Positions 1 to 7,709 of a DNA stretch of 64,000 bases are shown here, one piece after another; the first letter of the stretch is position 1, and the number at the start of each line of letters is the position of its first letter. The position numbers and the translations under genes are program-made. The stretch comes from Variovorax beijingensis (lineage in GTDB: Bacteria; Pseudomonadota; Gammaproteobacteria; Burkholderiales; Burkholderiaceae_C): NCBI RefSeq assembly GCF_003951285.1, contig NZ_RXFQ01000011.1, forward strand, positions 62,001 to 126,000, in the 5' to 3' direction. The notes beneath the pieces were generated by a model. The model made no database searches and was not told the origin of the DNA. It was given only the letters and a program-made list of their open reading frames with translations.

Positions 1-107
1 GCATCGGTCTCGGCATGGGCCGGAAGCGCCTTGAGTTCGTCGGCGACGTTGAGCACTTCGTGCAGCACGAACTGCATGTCGCGTACGGGTGGGTTGTAGG
101 TAGGCAT
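1..107 (-). CDS. Acyl-CoA dehydrogenase, N-terminal fragment (runs off left edge)
   Basis: Only the first 35 or so codons are present; the rest lies left of base 1. The start is the ATG at 107-105. The visible protein begins MPTYNPPVRDMQFVLHEVLN and continues with a short helical stretch. I recognise this as the usual amino end of proteobacterial acyl-CoA dehydrogenases of the AcdA/FadE-like type, which oxidise acyl-CoA thioesters to enoyl-CoA using FAD. It follows a TetR regulator on the same strand by 51 bases, so the regulator probably controls it, as in many fatty-acid or aromatic acyl-CoA operons. Substrate cannot be judged from this fragment. Confidence 0.75.
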   Translation of the reverse strand, partial: MPTYNPPVRDMQFVLHEVLNVADELKALPAHAETD

Positions 108-158
108 CCGTGACTCTCCTGGTCTAAAACTGAAAGGGAAAAAGAAAAAGGGGGCCGC

Positions 159-857
159 TCAGCGCACCGGCTTGAGCCGGCGGGAGGCGGCGGGCTTGGC
201 CGCCGCCGCGGCTTCGGCCGGCGGCGCATCGGGCGTGGCGCTGCGCGCAAGGATGTTGTCGAAGCCGACGTTGGCGCGGCCGATGGAACCCGGCACCTGC
301 AGGAAGCGCGCTTCGTAGTGCAGCGCGAGGATCAGGCCGTGGATCTCGAAGGCCAGCTGCCGCTCGTCGGCGTCGGCGCGCAGATGGCCTTCGCTCTTGG
401 CCTGCACGATCGCGCGCAGCACGGCCGCCTGCCAGATGCTGACCGATTCCACGAGCGCATCGCGCACCGGGCCGGGACGGTCGTCGAATTCGGAAGCGCC
501 GCTGATGTAGATGCAGCCCGAGTCGATCTCGGCCGAGGTGCGCTTCATCCAGTTGGCGAACATGGCGCGCAGGCGCGGCAGGCCGCGCGGCGCCTCGAGC
601 GCGGGAAAAAACACTTCCTGCTCGAAACGTGCGTGATACTCGCGCACCACGGAAATCTGCAGTTCCTCGCGCGAGCCGAAGTGGGCGAACACGCCCGACT
701 TGCTCATCTTGGTGAGCTCGGCCACCGCGCCGATCGACAGGCCCTCGAGCCCGATCTGCGCCGCCAGCGCCAGCGCGGCGTCGACGATCACGGCCTTGGT
801 CTGCTGGCCCTTCTGGGCAGCGCGGACCGGCTTGGCGGGAACGGCATTGACAGACAT
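159..857 (-). CDS. TetR/AcrR family transcriptional regulator
   Basis: This is a 232-aa cytoplasmic DNA-binding protein. A TetR helix-turn-helix lies at about residues 20-65, with the recognition segment KMSKSGVFAHFGSREEL. The remaining two thirds is a helical ligand-binding domain containing GCIYISGASEFDDRPGPVRD, typical of the TetR_C_13-like group found next to acyl-CoA dehydrogenases. The carboxy end is an Ala/Pro-rich basic tail. The ATG at 857 is preceded by an inverted repeat at 880-891, which fits autorepression. The neighbouring gene downstream is the acyl-CoA dehydrogenase at the left edge, its likely target. The ligand, perhaps an acyl-CoA, is inferred from context only. Confidence 0.85.
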   Translation of the reverse strand: MSVNAVPAKPVRAAQKGQQTKAVIVDAALALAAQIGLEGLSIGAVAELTKMSKSGVFAHFGSREELQISVVREYHARFEQEVFFPALEAPRGLPRLRAMFANWMKRTSAEIDSGCIYISGASEFDDRPGPVRDALVESVSIWQAAVLRAIVQAKSEGHLRADADERQLAFEIHGLILALHYEARFLQVPGSIGRANVGFDNILARSATPDAPPAEAAAAAKPAASRRLKPVR

Positions 858-879
858 CGTGGAAGCTCCGGAATAAAAC

Positions 880-891
880 GAACGGTCGTTC
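880..891. promoter_or_regulatory. Putative TetR operator
   Basis: The 12 bases GAACGGTCGTTC form a near-perfect inverted repeat, with 5 of 6 half-site positions paired. It lies 22 bases upstream of the TetR start codon, the usual place for a TetR autoregulatory operator. TetR family sites of the AACGNNCGTT kind are common. Binding is inferred. Confidence 0.5.
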
Positions 892-985
892 TATTTTGCA
901 GGGGCTTTGCACTTTTGGCTGGCAATGACCTTCCGCTATTGAAGGTTAATGGGCGGAAAGCGGGGCGCCATGCCCCACCCCCGGA

Positions 986-1744
986 TCAGAACTCCTGCGA
1001 GACCGGCCGCAGCACCACCTCGTTGATGTCCACATCCGCCGGCTGCTCCACGGCATAGACCACGGCGCGCGCCACCGAATCGGCGGGGATCTGGTTGGCT
1101 TCGTAGAACGCCCTGACGCCGGCCGCGCTCTCGGCGTCGGTGCTGCCGAACTTCAGCTCCGACTCCACCGCGCCGGGCGAGACGATGGTCACGCGCACGC
1201 CGCCGTTGCCCATTTCCACGCGCAGCCCTTCGGAGATGGCGCGCACCGCATGCTTGGTCGCGCTGTAGACCGTGCCGATCGGCGTGAACACCTTGAGCCC
1301 CGCGATCGACGCGACGTTGACGATATGGCCGCTGCCCTGTGCCTGCATGCGCGGCAGCACCGCGGCAATGCCGTAGAGCACGCCCTTGATGTTGACGTCG
1401 ATGGTGCGGTCCCACTCGTCGACCTTGAGCTTGTCGAGTGGCGACAGCGGCATCACGCCCGCGTTGTTGACCAGCACGTCGATGCGGCCGAAGGCCTCGA
1501 CAGTGGCGGCGGCGAGCTTTTCCAGATCGGCGCGACGGGCCACGTCGGTGGCCACGGCGATGGCCTCGCCGCCGGCCTCGCGGATTTCGGCGACCACCTT
1601 GTCGAGGCGATCGGTGCGACGCGCCGCGAGCACCACTTTCGCGCCGCGCGCGGCCAGGTGGCGTGCGGTCGATTCGCCGAGCCCGCTGCTCGCGCCGGTG
1701 ACGATGGCGACCTTGCCTTTGATGTTGTCTTGAACGGATGTCAT
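986..1744 (-). CDS. SDR family NAD(P)-dependent oxidoreductase
   Basis: A 252-aa classical short-chain dehydrogenase. The Rossmann cofactor motif TGASSGLG is near the amino end, NNAG follows at about residue 85, and the catalytic YSATK (Tyr-x3-Lys) motif is present. It ends in SQEF. The family oxidises or reduces secondary alcohols, ketones or aldehydes; closest in feel are the YdfG/serine-dehydrogenase-like SDRs often annotated 'SDR family oxidoreductase' in Burkholderiales. The ATG at 1744 follows AAGGAA at a good distance. It is divergent from a LysR regulator with an operator-like repeat between them, so it is probably that regulator's target. Substrate is unknown. Confidence 0.9.
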   Translation of the reverse strand: MTSVQDNIKGKVAIVTGASSGLGESTARHLAARGAKVVLAARRTDRLDKVVAEIREAGGEAIAVATDVARRADLEKLAAATVEAFGRIDVLVNNAGVMPLSPLDKLKVDEWDRTIDVNIKGVLYGIAAVLPRMQAQGSGHIVNVASIAGLKVFTPIGTVYSATKHAVRAISEGLRVEMGNGGVRVTIVSPGAVESELKFGSTDAESAAGVRAFYEANQIPADSVARAVVYAVEQPADVDINEVVLRPVSQEF

Positions 1745-1837
1745 GGGAAATTCCTTTCGGGTGTGTTGAAGAACAAGAAGTACATGCAGTGTGGAAAATC
1801 CACGCGTTCCCGTAAATGAAACTCTGGCGACTTCACA

Positions 1838-1854
1838 ATTCCTCAATCTGGAAT
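1838..1854. promoter_or_regulatory. Putative LysR-type T-N11-A operator
   Basis: ATTCC, seven bases, then GGAAT: a perfect 5-bp inverted repeat containing the T-N11-A pattern expected of LysR regulators. It lies 23 bases upstream of the LysR start and 93 bases upstream of the divergent SDR start. It is the best-formed dyad I see in this 133-bp intergenic region. Function is inferred. Confidence 0.55.
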
Positions 1855-1877
1855 ACAGCGCCTCTTGAAAGCACCCC

Positions 1878-2762
1878 ATGGCCAACCGTCTCGAAGCCCT
1901 GCGCGTGTTCTGCACCGCCGCCGCTGCCGCCAACTTCCGCGAGGCCGCCGCGCGCCTGTCCGTCTCGCCGCAAGTCGTGACGCGCGCGGTGCGCGAGCTG
2001 GAAGAAGAACTGGGCGAGCCGCTGTTCCATCGCAGCACGCGCGGCGTGCAGCTCACCGACTTCGGCCGGCAGCTGGCCGAGCGCGCCCGCGTGGCGGTGG
2101 GCAGCGTCGACGAGCTGTTCCACCAGATCGACCGGCGCGCGCTGTCGCAGCATGCGGGCACGGTGCGGGTCACGGCGCCGCACGTGTATGCCCGGCTCAT
2201 TCCGCAGGCGCTGGCGCCGCTGCTGGCGGCGCACCCCGGGCTGGTGCTCGACCTGCGCCTGTCGGAGCAGCATGCCGACGTGGTCGACGAGCAGATCGAC
2301 ATCGGCGTGCGCGTGGGGCCGATGCGCGATGCGCGCTTCGTGGCGCGCGCCGTCGGCAAGATGGCGCTATATGTGGTGGCGGCGCCCGCGCTCATCGAAC
2401 GGGTGGGCCGGCCGCAGGGCCTCGATGCGCTTTCGGCGCTGCCGCTCACCGCGCTGATCGACCGCAGCTCGGGCCGCCCCTGGCCGTGGGCCTTCAGCAG
2501 GCGGCGGGTGGTGACGGTGTCCTCGCCCGCCTTCGTGACCGACAGCATCGATGCCGAATGCGCCGCCGTGCTCGCGGGCGTCGGTTTCGGGCAGCTGATC
2601 GGGCCGCTGGCCGAACCGTGGCTGCGCACAGGCGCGATGCTGCCCGTGCTGGAGGCCGAGGCGCCCGAGCCCTGGCCCATCCACGTCTACCGCCCGCAGC
2701 GCGCGCCGGTGCCGGCGCGCGTGCGGCTGGTGTACGACGAATTGATCCGCGTGCTGCGCTGA
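1878..2762 (+). CDS. LysR family transcriptional regulator
   Basis: A 294-aa LysR-type regulator. The winged helix-turn-helix occupies residues 1-60 (LRVFCTAAAAANFREAAARL through FHRSTRGVQLTDFG). The effector-binding substrate domain spans about 90-290 and contains the usual DIGVRVGPMRDARFVARAVG segment seen in the AaeR/PecT-like group that controls SDR or dehydrogenase genes. It is divergent from the SDR gene at 986-1744, the classic LysR arrangement, with a T-N11-A dyad in the shared intergenic region. The gene ends nine bases before the convergent end of the catabolic operon on the other strand. The inducer is unknown. Confidence 0.92.
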   Translation: MANRLEALRVFCTAAAAANFREAAARLSVSPQVVTRAVRELEEELGEPLFHRSTRGVQLTDFGRQLAERARVAVGSVDELFHQIDRRALSQHAGTVRVTAPHVYARLIPQALAPLLAAHPGLVLDLRLSEQHADVVDEQIDIGVRVGPMRDARFVARAVGKMALYVVAAPALIERVGRPQGLDALSALPLTALIDRSSGRPWPWAFSRRRVVTVSSPAFVTDSIDAECAAVLAGVGFGQLIGPLAEPWLRTGAMLPVLEAEAPEPWPIHVYRPQRAPVPARVRLVYDELIRVLR

Positions 2763-2771
2763 GGCGGCAGG

Positions 2772-3635
2772 TCAGTCGTACTTCCGGCTGGTGCGCATCA
2801 GCTCCGGCGTGCCGATCACCTCGTTGAGCGCATCGAAGTCCAGCATCTGCGGCCGCCACGGCTGCGTGGTGCGGTGCCGGTGCAGGCTCGCGTAGTAGCC
2901 CTGCAGCGTGTGCACCACCGCGCGCGCGGTGCCGCCCGGAAAGATCGCGATGCGAAAGCCGTGCTTCTGCAGCGCGTCCGCATCCTGGATCGGCGTCTTG
3001 CCGCCTTCGACCATGTTGGCGAGCAGCGGCACGCGGTCGCCGAAGCGCTGGCAGGCGGCGTCCATCTGCTCGGGCGAGCGCAGCGCCTCGATGAAGAGCG
3101 CGTCCACGCCGCAGGCCAGATACGCCTCGGCACGGTCGAGCGCGGCCTCCAGCCCTTCGACCGCCACCGCATCGGTGCGCGCGAGGATCAGCGTGTCGCC
3201 CGAGGTGCGCGCGTCCAGCGCGGCCTTGAGCTTGCCGACCATCTCGCGCTCGGGCACCACGGCCTTGCCGTCGAGGTGGCCGCAGCGCTTGGGGAAGGTC
3301 TGGTCCTCGATCTGCACCATGGCCGCGCCCGCGCGCTCGAAACCGCGCACGGTGCGCTGGGTGTTGAGCGCGTTGCCGAAGCCGGTGTCGGCATCGACGA
3401 TCACCGGCAGGCTCACGCGTTCGGTGATGCGCGCCAGCACGTCGGCCACCTCGGTGAAGGTGGTGAGGCCGATGTCGGAGCGGCCGAGCCGCGTGTAGGC
3501 GATGGAGGCGCCCGAGAGGTACAGCGCCTCGAAGCCGGCCTGCTCGGCCACGAGCGCGCTGAGCGCGTCGTACACGCCGGGTGCGAGCACGATGTCCTTG
3601 CGCGCGAGCCGGGTCTTGAAGGAGGGGTTCGTCAT
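2772..3635 (-). CDS. Isocitrate lyase/PEP mutase family lyase (2,3-dimethylmalate lyase or methylisocitrate lyase-like)
   Basis: A 287-aa alpha/beta-barrel protein of the ICL/PEPM superfamily. DADTGFGN at residues 81-88 supplies metal ligands, KRCGH at 116-120 carries the catalytic cysteine (Cys118) that marks lyases rather than phosphonate mutases, and LARTDA follows at about 151. The family cleaves 2-hydroxy acids (methylisocitrate, dimethylmalate, oxaloacetate) to a 2-oxo acid plus a carboxylic acid. It is the last gene of the long minus-strand operon and its ATG overlaps the flavoprotein stop by four bases. With the aconitase-type hydratase upstream, a 2,3-dimethylmalate-lyase-like role is attractive, but oxaloacetate decarboxylase activity cannot be excluded. 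Confidence 0.88.
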   Translation of the reverse strand: MTNPSFKTRLARKDIVLAPGVYDALSALVAEQAGFEALYLSGASIAYTRLGRSDIGLTTFTEVADVLARITERVSLPVIVDADTGFGNALNTQRTVRGFERAGAAMVQIEDQTFPKRCGHLDGKAVVPEREMVGKLKAALDARTSGDTLILARTDAVAVEGLEAALDRAEAYLACGVDALFIEALRSPEQMDAACQRFGDRVPLLANMVEGGKTPIQDADALQKHGFRIAIFPGGTARAVVHTLQGYYASLHRHRTTQPWRPQMLDFDALNEVIGTPELMRTSRKYD

Positions 3636-5047
3636 TGGGACGCTTTCGTCGATTGGATCAGCGCGGCAGCCGTGCGCGCCGCGATGTAGCCGCCGGCCAC
3701 CGCGCTCAGCAGGCCGTTGCCGGAAAGATAGCCCCACACCGCATCGCCGGAAACGCCGCCCGCCGCGCCACCGGCGGCGAACAGGTTGGCGAAGGGCGTG
3801 CCGTCGCGGCGCAGCACGCGCATGTCGGGCGCGGTGTCGAGGCCGCCCTGGGTGTGGAACAGCGCGCCCGTGACCTTCACTGCGAAGTACGGCGCTTCGA
3901 GTGCGCGTGCGAACACGCGGCCATCGGGCGGTGGCGTGCTGGCGCGCATGGCGTCGAGCGCGCCTTGCAGCACGGAAGGCTCGCAGCCGATGCAGTCCGC
4001 CAGCGCAGCCACCGATTCGCAGCGGCGCAGCGCGCCCGCCGCCTCGGCCTCGCGGAAGTCGGGAAAGCCCCGCGCCAGCGCAAGCAGCGGCGCGTCGAAC
4101 ACGTTCCACGCAATGCCGCCCGGCTGTGCGAGCACGTGCACGGCGGCTTCCGAGTAGCCCTGTGTCTCGTCGTGGAAGCGCCGGCCCTCGCAGTTGAGCT
4201 GCACGCCGCCTTCCATCATCACGGCCCACGACATCAGCGCGCCTTGCGGCGTGACCCACGAGCCGTGGCCCTGGTAGCCGCCGAGGTCGCGCAGACGTGC
4301 GCCCAGTGCTTCGCCCCAGAGGATCGCGCTGCCGTCGTTGCCGGCGTGGCCGCCGAAGGTGGCTTCGGCCATCTCGGGCAGCAGCGCGCGGACCATTTCC
4401 GGATTGCCGCCGAAGCCGTTGCAGGCGAGCAGCAGTGCGTCGCAGCCCAGCGTTTCGCGGCTGCCATCGGGTCGCAAGCAGTCGATGCCGATCACGTGGT
4501 CTTCGGCGTCGAGCACCAGCGTGTCGACCAGCGCCTGCGTCAGCACGGGAATGCCCGCTGCCTCGACGGCCGCCTGCAAGGCAGCCATCAGCGACGCGCC
4601 GGTCTTCTGCGGCAGCGAATGCATCCGATGAACGCTGTGGCCTGGATAGAGAAAGCCGTCGAGCAGCATCCATTGCAGGCCGTGCTGTTCCTGCAACGCG
4701 TCGAGCGCCGGGCCGATGGAAGCCGCATAGGCCTCGACCAGCGCAGGCGCCGCACGGCCGTGGGCCTTGGCCTGGATGTCGGCGGCAAAGCGCTCGGCAC
4801 CGTCGCCCTGCACCCCATGCGCCCGCTGCGTGCGCGTGCCGGGCGCGGGGATGAAGCCTGACGACAGCGCGGTCGAGCCGCTGGGCAGCGCGTCGCGCTC
4901 GAGCACCAGGCAGTCCACGCCCGCATCGGACAGCATCAGCGCGGCCGTGAGCCCGCACGCGCCGCCACCGACGACGGCCACCGGCACGTGCACGTCGGCC
5001 CCGACCTCCGTCGCGCGGCGGATGAGCCGCGAAGGGTTTCCAGTCAT
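3632..5047 (-). CDS. FAD-dependent oxidoreductase, fumarate reductase/KstD-like
   Basis: A 471-aa flavoprotein of the FAD_binding_2 family. The amino-terminal dinucleotide motif VVGGGACGLTAALML is at about residues 23-37. The middle contains EGRRFHDETQ, and near the end are GALFHTQGGL and NLFAAGGAAGGVSG, all standard in soluble fumarate reductases and 3-ketosteroid dehydrogenase-like enzymes that add or remove hydrogens across a C=C bond next to a carbonyl. No signal peptide or heme domain is visible, so it is cytoplasmic. Its ATG overlaps the isochorismatase-fold gene stop by four bases (5044-5047). In this operon it could reduce or form the double bond of the dicarboxylate intermediate. Confidence 0.85.
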   Translation of the reverse strand: MTGNPSRLIRRATEVGADVHVPVAVVGGGACGLTAALMLSDAGVDCLVLERDALPSGSTALSSGFIPAPGTRTQRAHGVQGDGAERFAADIQAKAHGRAAPALVEAYAASIGPALDALQEQHGLQWMLLDGFLYPGHSVHRMHSLPQKTGASLMAALQAAVEAAGIPVLTQALVDTLVLDAEDHVIGIDCLRPDGSRETLGCDALLLACNGFGGNPEMVRALLPEMAEATFGGHAGNDGSAILWGEALGARLRDLGGYQGHGSWVTPQGALMSWAVMMEGGVQLNCEGRRFHDETQGYSEAAVHVLAQPGGIAWNVFDAPLLALARGFPDFREAEAAGALRRCESVAALADCIGCEPSVLQGALDAMRASTPPPDGRVFARALEAPYFAVKVTGALFHTQGGLDTAPDMRVLRRDGTPFANLFAAGGAAGGVSGDAVWGYLSGNGLLSAVAGGYIAARTAAALIQSTKASQ

Positions 5048-5658
5048 GCGAGCGAAGCGGTGAAGGCCGCGCAGTCGGTCACCTCGGCCACGTTGCGCAT
5101 GTCGGCCAGCGAGGTCTGGTGGCGCTCTTCGCCGAAGGCCGCGCAGCCGTCGGCGAGCACCAGCGTGCGGTAGTCGCGCATGTGGGCATCGCGCACCGTG
5201 CTGGCCACGCCGCCGTTGGTCACGATGCCGCACACGGCCACGGTGTCGATGCCCGCGCGGCGCAGCACCCAGTCGAGCTGCGTGTTGAAGAAGGCGGAGT
5301 ACGCGACCTTGCTGACCGTCACGTCGACCAGCCCGGCCAGCGCCTCGACGTTGGCCTGGCCCCAGCTGCCGGGCGCGAAGTCGCCCTTCTTCAGGTAGGG
5401 GCGCAGCGCCTTCAGGTGCGGCGACACCATCGGCTCGCCAGCCGCGTCGGGCCACAACGTGAATTGGCTGGCCACCACGAGGCCGCCCGCGGCCTTGAGC
5501 GCACGCGCCACCGCGGCCACGCGGGACGGCAGCAGCAGCGCGGGCGGATTGGTGTCGCCGCCGCGCGCATAGGCGCCCTTGGCATCGAGAAAGTCGTTCT
5601 GCAGGTCGATGACGACCAGCGCCGTCCTCGCTGCAACAGGCTTCGCCTCCGCGCTCAT
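5044..5658 (-). CDS. Isochorismatase-fold cysteine hydrolase homologue lacking the canonical cysteine
   Basis: A 204-aa protein of the isochorismatase/nicotinamidase superfamily, whose members hydrolyse amides such as maleamate, nicotinamide or biuret. Asp18 in VVIDLQNDF and Lys117 in VSKVAYSAFFNT match two residues of the catalytic triad. The third should be Cys in the T-x-x-C-V pattern, but the sequence reads CGIVTNGGVASTVRDA with Gly150 there; a cysteine occurs seven residues earlier (Cys143). Either this subfamily uses another residue or it is not an amidase. It is translationally coupled to HyuA upstream (overlap 5655-5658) and to the flavoprotein downstream (overlap 5044-5047), so it belongs to the same pathway. 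Confidence 0.85.
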   Translation of the reverse strand: MSAEAKPVAARTALVVIDLQNDFLDAKGAYARGGDTNPPALLLPSRVAAVARALKAAGGLVVASQFTLWPDAAGEPMVSPHLKALRPYLKKGDFAPGSWGQANVEALAGLVDVTVSKVAYSAFFNTQLDWVLRRAGIDTVAVCGIVTNGGVASTVRDAHMRDYRTLVLADGCAAFGEERHQTSLADMRNVAEVTDCAAFTASLA

Positions 5659-7709
5659 GACAGCCTCACCAGCAGGTTGCCGTGCGCGTCGACCTCGGCA
5701 TGGAAGCCGGGTTCGAGCCACACGGTGGTGTCGGCCTGCTCGAGGATCGCAGGGCCTTCGATGCGCGCGGCCACCGGCAGTTCGAGCCGTGCGTAGCGCA
5801 CGGCCTCGTGCCACCGGCCGTCGTGGAACACGCGCTGCGTGCCCAGCGGCGCAGTGCTGCCCTGCCCTTCGGGTGCCAGCACCTTCAGGTCGAACTTGGG
5901 CCGCACGCCGATGCGCGCGTAGCGCAGGTTCATCACGCGGATCGGGATGCCGTCGAGCACGCGGCCGAAGGCGGCCATATAGCTGGCCTCGAAAGCCGCG
6001 CGGATCGACGCGGCCGTGACCGGCGCCTGGCCCGCATCGGCGAGCACCACGGGCAGCGTGTGCGTCTGGCCGGCGTAGAGCATGTCGAGCGCGATCACCT
6101 CGCGCACTTCGTCGAAGCGCACGCCCGAGGAGTCGAGGCGCTGCTGGCAGGCCGCCGAGAGTTCGTCGATGCGGCGCTGCAAGTCGGCCACGTCGAGTTC
6201 GGCGAGCGGCCTGTTGAGGGTCTGCACCGCGTCGTGGCGCATGTCGGCGATCACGCAGCCCAGGGCGGAGGTCACGCCGGGATAGCGCGGCACGATGCCG
6301 GTGGCCACGCCCACCTCGCGCATCATCGCGCACACATGCAGCGCACCGCCGCCGCCGAAGGGCATGTAGGCAAAGCGGCGCGGATCGTGCCCGCGCTCGA
6401 TCGACACGAGGCGGATCGCGCCTGCCATGCGTGCATTGGCCACCGTCAGGATCGCCTCGGCCGCAGCGTGCACGCCGAGGCCCAGCGGGCGCGCGACGTG
6501 CTCCTCGATGGCCTGCCGCGACTTCTGCGCATCGAGCGCCGCGAGCAGCCCGCCACCGAGCGGCCGGTCGGCGGCGATGCGGCCGAGCAGCACGTTCGCA
6601 TCCGTCACGGTCGGGCGCATGTTGCCGCGCCCATAGCACGCCGGTCCCGGCACGCTGCCGGCGGACTCGGGGCCGACCTGCAGCATGCCGCTCGCATCCA
6701 CGGAAGCGATGGAGCCGCCGCCGGCGCCGATGGTCTCGATCTGGATCATCGGCGAGCGGATCACCATGCCGAACTCGATGGCGGTCTGCGCGGCCAGCGC
6801 GGCCTCGCCGTTGGCCACCAGCGACACGTCGAACGAGGTGCCGCCCATGTCGCCGGTGATCGCGTTCGGAAAACCCGCCGCGCGCGCAATGGCGGCGCAG
6901 GCGATCACGCCGGCCGCCGGGCCCGACAGCGCGGTGCGCACCGGCAGGTCGCTCGCGGTCTGGCGCGACATCACGCCGCCGTTGCTCTGCACCACCAGCA
7001 GCTCGCCCGCGAAGCCCTGCGCGCGCAGGTCGGCTTCGAGGCGGCCGAGGTAGCTGCCGACCACCGGCTGCAGCGCCGCATTGAGCGTGGCGGTCGAGCA
7101 GCGCTCGAACTCGCGGATCTCGGGCAGCACTTCGCTGGCCGAGGTGACGTGCGGGTTGGGCCAGAGTTCGCGCACGGCCGCCACGGCGAGCCGTTCGTTC
7201 TCGGGGTTGGCGTAGGTGTTGATGAAGAACACGCACACCGCTTCGCAGCCCGCTTCGAGCAGCGAGCGCGCCTCGGCGCGCACCTGTTCCAGGTCGACCG
7301 GCGTGTGCAGCGTGCCGTCGGCCAGCACGCGCTCGTCGACTTCGCGGCGCAGGTCGCGCGGCACCACGGGCGCGAAGCTGCCGCGCAGGCCCCAGGTCTC
7401 GGGCCGGTCGCGGCGGCGCATCTCGAGCACGTCGCGGAAGCCGCGCGTGGTGATGATGCCGGTGCGCGCCACCTTGCGTTCGAGCAGCGCGTTGGTGCCG
7501 ACGGTGGTGCCGTGCACGATGGTGGCGATGGCCGCGGCCGAATCGGCCACGCGCGCCACGCCGTTCATGAAGCCGCGCGCTTCCTCGCCGCGCGTGGAGG
7601 GCACCTTGACGATGCGCGCGCTGCCGTTGGCCTCGTCGAGCACGAACAGGTCGGTGAAAGTGCCGCCGACATCGACGCCGACGACAAGGGATTTGCTTGT
7701 GGAGCTCAT
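5655..7709 (-). CDS. Hydantoinase A/oxoprolinase family protein (HyuA-type ATPase subunit)
   Basis: A 684-aa subunit of the hydantoinase A/oxoprolinase/acetone carboxylase beta family. The ASKHA phosphate-binding signature GVDVGGTFTDLFVLDE is at the amino end, with HGTTVGTNALLERK near residue 70 and GDMGGTSFDVSL in the middle. These enzymes use ATP to open cyclic amides and imides (5-oxoproline, N-methylhydantoin, caprolactam) or to carboxylate ketones, always with a B subunit. The B subunit gene lies immediately upstream with a four-base overlap (7706-7709). Length is normal for a separate A subunit. The substrate cannot be read from the sequence; neighbours suggest a lactam or imide feeding a dicarboxylate route. 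Confidence 0.93.
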   Translation of the reverse strand: MSSTSKSLVVGVDVGGTFTDLFVLDEANGSARIVKVPSTRGEEARGFMNGVARVADSAAAIATIVHGTTVGTNALLERKVARTGIITTRGFRDVLEMRRRDRPETWGLRGSFAPVVPRDLRREVDERVLADGTLHTPVDLEQVRAEARSLLEAGCEAVCVFFINTYANPENERLAVAAVRELWPNPHVTSASEVLPEIREFERCSTATLNAALQPVVGSYLGRLEADLRAQGFAGELLVVQSNGGVMSRQTASDLPVRTALSGPAAGVIACAAIARAAGFPNAITGDMGGTSFDVSLVANGEAALAAQTAIEFGMVIRSPMIQIETIGAGGGSIASVDASGMLQVGPESAGSVPGPACYGRGNMRPTVTDANVLLGRIAADRPLGGGLLAALDAQKSRQAIEEHVARPLGLGVHAAAEAILTVANARMAGAIRLVSIERGHDPRRFAYMPFGGGGALHVCAMMREVGVATGIVPRYPGVTSALGCVIADMRHDAVQTLNRPLAELDVADLQRRIDELSAACQQRLDSSGVRFDEVREVIALDMLYAGQTHTLPVVLADAGQAPVTAASIRAAFEASYMAAFGRVLDGIPIRVMNLRYARIGVRPKFDLKVLAPEGQGSTAPLGTQRVFHDGRWHEAVRYARLELPVAARIEGPAILEQADTTVWLEPGFHAEVDAHGNLLVRLS

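Noticed and set aside
986..2680. A 564-aa minus-strand frame containing the SDR
   Set aside because: Only the part after the ATG at 1744 shows SDR motifs; the rest lies opposite the LysR gene.
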